Positions 60,987 to 64,000 of a stretch of DNA of 64,000 nt are shown here, piece after piece (the first letter of the stretch is position 1; each line of letters begins with the position of its first letter). The DNA comes from CBDBFH01 sp965204775. Lineage in GTDB: Bacteria > Pseudomonadota > Alphaproteobacteria > JAPOUT01 > G958296285. A program made the translations under genes and the position numbers. The stretch spans positions 1-64,000 of the forward strand of contig CBDBFH010000027.1 in the NCBI GenBank assembly GCA_965204775.1, in the 5' to 3' direction. Under the pieces are notes generated by a model. That model ran no database searches, had not been told where the DNA came from, and saw only the letters and a list, made by a program, of their open reading frames with translations.

Positions 60987-62023
60987 GGCGCGCGCAATTT
61001 CTGCGTCAGCTGGGCCAGAATCGAAATGGCGATCTCCACCGGCCCCCGCCCGCCCAGCGCCAGACCCACCGGACCATGAATCCGCGCCAGCGCTGCCGGC
61101 TTCGCCCCTTGCGCCTTCAGGCGCTCCAGACGGGCGGCATGAGTCTTCCGGCTCCCCAGTGCGCCGATATAAAAGCAGTCCGAGTTGAGCGCCGCCAGCA
61201 GCGCCGGGTCGTCAATCTTCGGGTCATGCGAAAGGGCAACCAGCGCGCTGCGCCCGCCAAGGCCGATTTTGTCCAGAACCTCGTCGGGCCATTCGGCGAT
61301 CAGCTTCTCCGGCGGCAGATCCGGAAAGCGCTCGGGGTCGGCAAAGGCCGCGCGCGGGTCGATGATCACGATCTCGTAACCCGCCAGCGCGGCCATCTGA
61401 CTCAAACTCTCCGCAATATGCGCCGCCCCGATCAGAACCAGCTGCCGCTGCGGCGCAAAGGGGTGAAAAAACCAGCGCCGCTTGCCCTGCACCTCAACCC
61501 GCGCCTGACCGGCGCGGAGCGCCTCGGCGGCGAAGCGGGTCAGAAAATCTTTCCGTCCGCCCCGCCCGGGATGAATGATCTCCTGCGCGCAGGCTTCGTC
61601 GAGGCTCGTCGCCAGAACCACAGGCCGCCGCGCCGCCTTGTCCGCCAGAATATGCCCGATCTCCTTCACCCCGATCCCCGGCGAAGACCCCTTGACCACC
61701 GGCGCAACATGAATCTCGATCCGCCCGCCGCAGGCCAGACCCGCTTCCCATGCTTTGGCGTCGGAGACTCCGTATTCGATGATCCGCGCCCGCCCTTGCG
61801 TTATGGCGTCCTGTGCGCGGGTGATGACGTCCGCCTCAATGCAGCCGCCCGAAACCGATCCGGCAAACAGGCCGTCGGCCCGAACCGCGAGGCGGCTGCC
61901 GGGAGGGCAGGGGGCCGAACCCCAGCATTTGACTACGGTCGCAACCGCCGCCGCCCGCCCCGCTTTTTTCCATGACGCCGCCGTTGCCAGAACCGACTCG
62001 TCGCTCTCCTTGCTGACCGGCAT
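60983..62023 (-). CDS. XdhC/CoxF family molybdenum-insertion chaperone
   Basis: A 346-residue protein with an N-terminal XdhC_CoxI domain (VATVVKCWGSAPCPPGSRLA, FAGSVSGGCIEADV, WEAGLACGGRIEIHV) and a C-terminal Rossmann XdhC domain (LVLIGAAHIAESLSQMAALAGY, SHDPKIDDPALL, YIGALGSRKTHAAR). It binds and sulfurates molybdenum cofactor for hydroxylase-type molybdoenzymes. Between coxM and mocA in a leftward cluster. Confidence 0.92.
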   Translation of the reverse strand: MPVSKESDESVLATAASWKKAGRAAAVATVVKCWGSAPCPPGSRLAVRADGLFAGSVSGGCIEADVITRAQDAITQGRARIIEYGVSDAKAWEAGLACGGRIEIHVAPVVKGSSPGIGVKEIGHILADKAARRPVVLATSLDEACAQEIIHPGRGGRKDFLTRFAAEALRAGQARVEVQGKRRWFFHPFAPQRQLVLIGAAHIAESLSQMAALAGYEIVIIDPRAAFADPERFPDLPPEKLIAEWPDEVLDKIGLGGRSALVALSHDPKIDDPALLAALNSDCFYIGALGSRKTHAARLERLKAQGAKPAALARIHGPVGLALGGRGPVEIAISILAQLTQKLRAP

Positions 62024-62059
62024 GGGTTTTTGCCCTCTGCGCGCCTCCTGCGCCCCTCT

Positions 62060-62857
62060 CTATGCCGCCGCCGCGACGGCCCGGCGCGTGAGAACGCCGA
62101 TCAGGTGCGCGCGATAGGCGGGGTCGGCATGGAGATCGCCCGACAGGCCCTCCGTCCCGGCGGCGAGGCCGTCCAGCGCCTCGGGCGCAAAACGCCGGGA
62201 AAGCGCCTGTTCCGCCTCCTTCCAGCGAAAGACTCCGTTCGCTCCGGCCCCGGTGACCGCAACCCGCGCTTCGCCCTCGCGCCGTGCCGCGAAAACCCCG
62301 GTCAACGCATAGCGCGAGGCGGCTTGCGGAAATTTCACATAAGCCGCCTGCTCCGCCGGGGGAAAGGCGATCCGGACGATGATCTCATTTTCCTCCAGCG
62401 CGGTCTCGAAAAGGCCGGTGAAGAAATCATCCGCCGCGATCTCCCGGCGATTGGTCGTGATCCGCGCATTCAGCGCCAGACAGGCGGCGGGGTAGTCGGC
62501 GGCGGGATCGTTGTTGGCCGTCGCGCCGCCGATGGTCCCGCGATTGCGAACCTGCGGATCGCCGATATGCCCGGCCAGCTCGGCCAGCGCCGGGCAGAAA
62601 CGTTTAACCGGCTCGCTCGCCGCGACCTCGGCATGAGACGTCGCCGCCCCGATCACCAGCGCGCCGCCCTCCTCGCGAATGAAGCGCAGCTCCGCAAGCC
62701 GCCCAATGTCAATCAGCATATCGGGCGCGGCCAGACACTGCTTGAGCGCCGGAATCAACGTCTGCCCTCCGGCCAGCAAAGCCGCCTCGCCCGCCCCGGA
62801 CAGAAGCGCTTCCGCCTCCTCCAGCGTCGCCGCCCGGCGATAGTCAAACGCCTGCAT
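62060..62857 (-). CDS. coxM: FAD-binding subunit of a CO dehydrogenase/xanthine dehydrogenase-type enzyme
   Basis: A 265-residue medium subunit. MQAFDYRRAATLEEAEALL starts the fold; LLAGGQTLIPALKQ and GTIGGATANNDPAADYPA bind FAD, and AYVKFPQAASRYAL is in the C-terminal CO_deh_flav region. From ATG 62857 it overlaps coxS by 14 nt. It passes electrons from the 2Fe-2S subunit to an acceptor. The catalytic large subunit is not in view. Confidence 0.92.
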   Translation of the reverse strand: MQAFDYRRAATLEEAEALLSGAGEAALLAGGQTLIPALKQCLAAPDMLIDIGRLAELRFIREEGGALVIGAATSHAEVAASEPVKRFCPALAELAGHIGDPQVRNRGTIGGATANNDPAADYPAACLALNARITTNRREIAADDFFTGLFETALEENEIIVRIAFPPAEQAAYVKFPQAASRYALTGVFAARREGEARVAVTGAGANGVFRWKEAEQALSRRFAPEALDGLAAGTEGLSGDLHADPAYRAHLIGVLTRRAVAAAA

Positions 62858-63323
62858 TTCCCTCACCCCGCGCCACAGAGGCAATCGCACGAACAATCTG
62901 ATGATACCCCGTGCAGCGGCACAGATTGCCCTCCAGACCCCGGCGAATCTCCTCCTCGCCCGCCGACGGATTGCGCCGCAAAAGATCAACCGCCGCCATA
63001 ATCATCCCCGGCGTGCAAAAACCGCATTGCAGTCCATGCTCCCTGCGAAACGCCTCCTGAACCGGATGCAGACCGCCGTCCGGCCCCGCCAGACCCTCAA
63101 TCGTCGTCACCTCCATCCCCTCGGCCTGCGCCGCCAGCATCGTGCAGGACTTGACCGCCTCGCCCCCGACATGCACCACACAGGCCCCGCATTGACTCGT
63201 GTCACAGCCAATATGTGTGCCGGTCAGCCCCAGCGCCTCGCGCAGAAAATCAGACAGCAATGTGCGCGCCGGAATCTCCGCGCTCCTGCCCTCGCCATTG
63301 ACAACCATCGAAACTTTCAGCAT
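62844..63323 (-). CDS. coxS: 2Fe-2S subunit of a CO dehydrogenase/xanthine dehydrogenase-type enzyme
   Basis: A 159-residue small subunit binding two [2Fe-2S] clusters: plant-type Cys40, Cys45, Cys48, Cys60 (in GCDTSQCGAC and SCTM) and a second set Cys100, Cys103, Cys135, Cys137 (GLQCGFCTPG, NLCRCTGYHQI). Carries electrons from the molybdenum site to FAD. ATG 63323 is 5 nt after the coxG stop. Confidence 0.94.
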   Translation of the reverse strand: MLKVSMVVNGEGRSAEIPARTLLSDFLREALGLTGTHIGCDTSQCGACVVHVGGEAVKSCTMLAAQAEGMEVTTIEGLAGPDGGLHPVQEAFRREHGLQCGFCTPGMIMAAVDLLRRNPSAGEEEIRRGLEGNLCRCTGYHQIVRAIASVARGEGNAGV

Positions 63324-63328
63324 CGCCC

Positions 63329-63913
63329 CTACCCAAAAAGAAAAAACAAAACCGCCGCCATCGCCGCAGCAAACCCGACAATAACCCCATATTTCCATAA
63401 GGCAAAGCCCGCCCCGGCCTCCGGGGCGGTCGCCGCCTCCGAGGCGGGCGCCGCCTCCGGGCCGGCCCCGGCGCCCATCAGGCGGGCAAAATTCTCGAAA
63501 AACTGCCGCGCCAACTTCGCCGCCGCCGCATCAATCAGGCGCTGGCCAATCTGGGCCAGCTTGCCCCCCACCGAAGCCTCAACCTCATAGGACAGACGGG
63601 TCGTCCGCCCGCCCTCCTCGGCGGCCAGCGTGATCCGCGCCGCGCCCTTCGCAAAACCCGCCGCGCCGCCCTGACCCTCCCCCGATAACGTAAACCCGCG
63701 CGGATAATCCTCCTCACGCCGGGCAACCAAACCCGAAAAACGCGCAGAAATCGGACCAATCTTCGCCCGAACCACCGCCCGGAAAACCCCGCCCCCCTGC
63801 GCCTCAACCGACTCCGCCCCCGGAATCGCCTCCTTCAAAACCGCCGGATCGTCCAGCGCCTCCCACACAGAAGCCGGATCGCCTGGAAGGCAATATTCCC
63901 CGCTCATCTTCAT
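63329..63913 (-). CDS. coxG: CoxG-like SRPBCC protein with C-terminal anchor
   Basis: A 194-residue protein. Residues 1-150 form an SRPBCC/START-like domain (MSGEYCLPGDPASVWEALDD, LKEAIPGAESVE), as in CoxG; a linker rich in Ala/Glu/Pro (150-168) leads to a membrane anchor (about 173-193). CoxG recruits CO dehydrogenase to the membrane in carboxydotrophs. It is the first complete gene of the leftward coxGSM-xdhC-mocA cluster. Confidence 0.9.
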   Translation of the reverse strand: MKMSGEYCLPGDPASVWEALDDPAVLKEAIPGAESVEAQGGGVFRAVVRAKIGPISARFSGLVARREEDYPRGFTLSGEGQGGAAGFAKGAARITLAAEEGGRTTRLSYEVEASVGGKLAQIGQRLIDAAAAKLARQFFENFARLMGAGAGPEAAPASEAATAPEAGAGFALWKYGVIVGFAAAMAAVLFFLFG

Positions 63914-63938
63914 CCGCCCAACTCCTCTGGTCCGAACC

Positions 63939-64000
63939 TCAAAGATAGGTGAAAAGCAGCAGGATTGTCAGCAGGATCGCCGTCCAGATCGCCATCACCC
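63939..64000 (-). CDS. Membrane-protein C-terminus (5' part outside window)
   Basis: The last 20 codons of a minus-strand frame ending at 63939 read AIWTAILLTILLLFTYL before a stop, a single hydrophobic helix. It lies 25 nt upstream of coxG on the same strand. The fragment is too short to name. Confidence 0.4.
   Translation of the reverse strand, partial: VMAIWTAILLTILLLFTYL

Overview
The window looks like alphaproteobacterial DNA: high G+C, very tight gene packing with many 1-14 nt overlaps, a psd-pssA pair, cox-type molybdoenzyme genes, a class II DAHP synthase and a TrxB-like ferredoxin-NADP reductase. I cannot assign a genus. No CRISPR array, prophage, integrase, transposase or rRNA was seen.

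Positions 1-11.5 kb are a conjugation module. One + strand operon runs virB4 (5' end outside the window), virB5, a small lipoprotein, virB6, virB7, virB8, virB9, virB10, virB11, virD4 and an LPD7-like gene, nearly every junction overlapping. A TetR regulator and the C-terminal part of a VirD2-type relaxase (minus strand) follow. At about 11,500 the relaxase stops abruptly and the sequence continues as the 3' part of rodA (plus strand). Both genes are cut at the same point, which means either a deletion/recombination scar or an assembly chimera.

Positions 12-29.4 kb are chromosomal: tRNA-Lys(CTT), an outer-membrane barrel, two divergent GST-like paralogues, an operon of a DUF1330-like membrane protein, a tandem DsbA/HCCA-isomerase-like protein and a TauE/SafE exporter, then znuBC, rpiA, gor, a class II DAHP synthase, a sulfatase-reductase-symporter cluster and nadE. 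At 29.4-31.8 kb sits a C5-methyltransferase/nuclease/Vsr cassette.

Positions 31.9-48.2 kb carry gltX, cimA, a LysM protein, psd-pssA, an RND efflux pair, an epoxide-hydrolase-like protein, a TraT-like lipoprotein, a ferredoxin and its reductase, a methyltransferase, a PNPOx-like protein and a BtuF-like protein. cimA is preceded by an 11-residue leader peptide with four Ile codons and by mutually exclusive RNA helices that can hide the cimA Shine-Dalgarno. This is a candidate isoleucine-responsive attenuator. Two genes here carry single-base frameshifts in G/C runs.

Positions 48.2-57.4 kb form a defence region: an AT-richer EcoRII-type system (dcm-vsr-ecoRII), a type III mod-res pair and a RelE/ParE-type toxin-antitoxin pair with a duplicated operator. 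The type III and toxin-antitoxin genes, with an unknown secreted-protein gene, lie between a CoxE-like VWA gene and its usual partner, a MoxR/CoxD-like ATPase. The right end (59.6-64 kb) has a sirtuin and a leftward coxG-coxS-coxM-xdhC-mocA cluster; no coxL catalytic subunit is visible.
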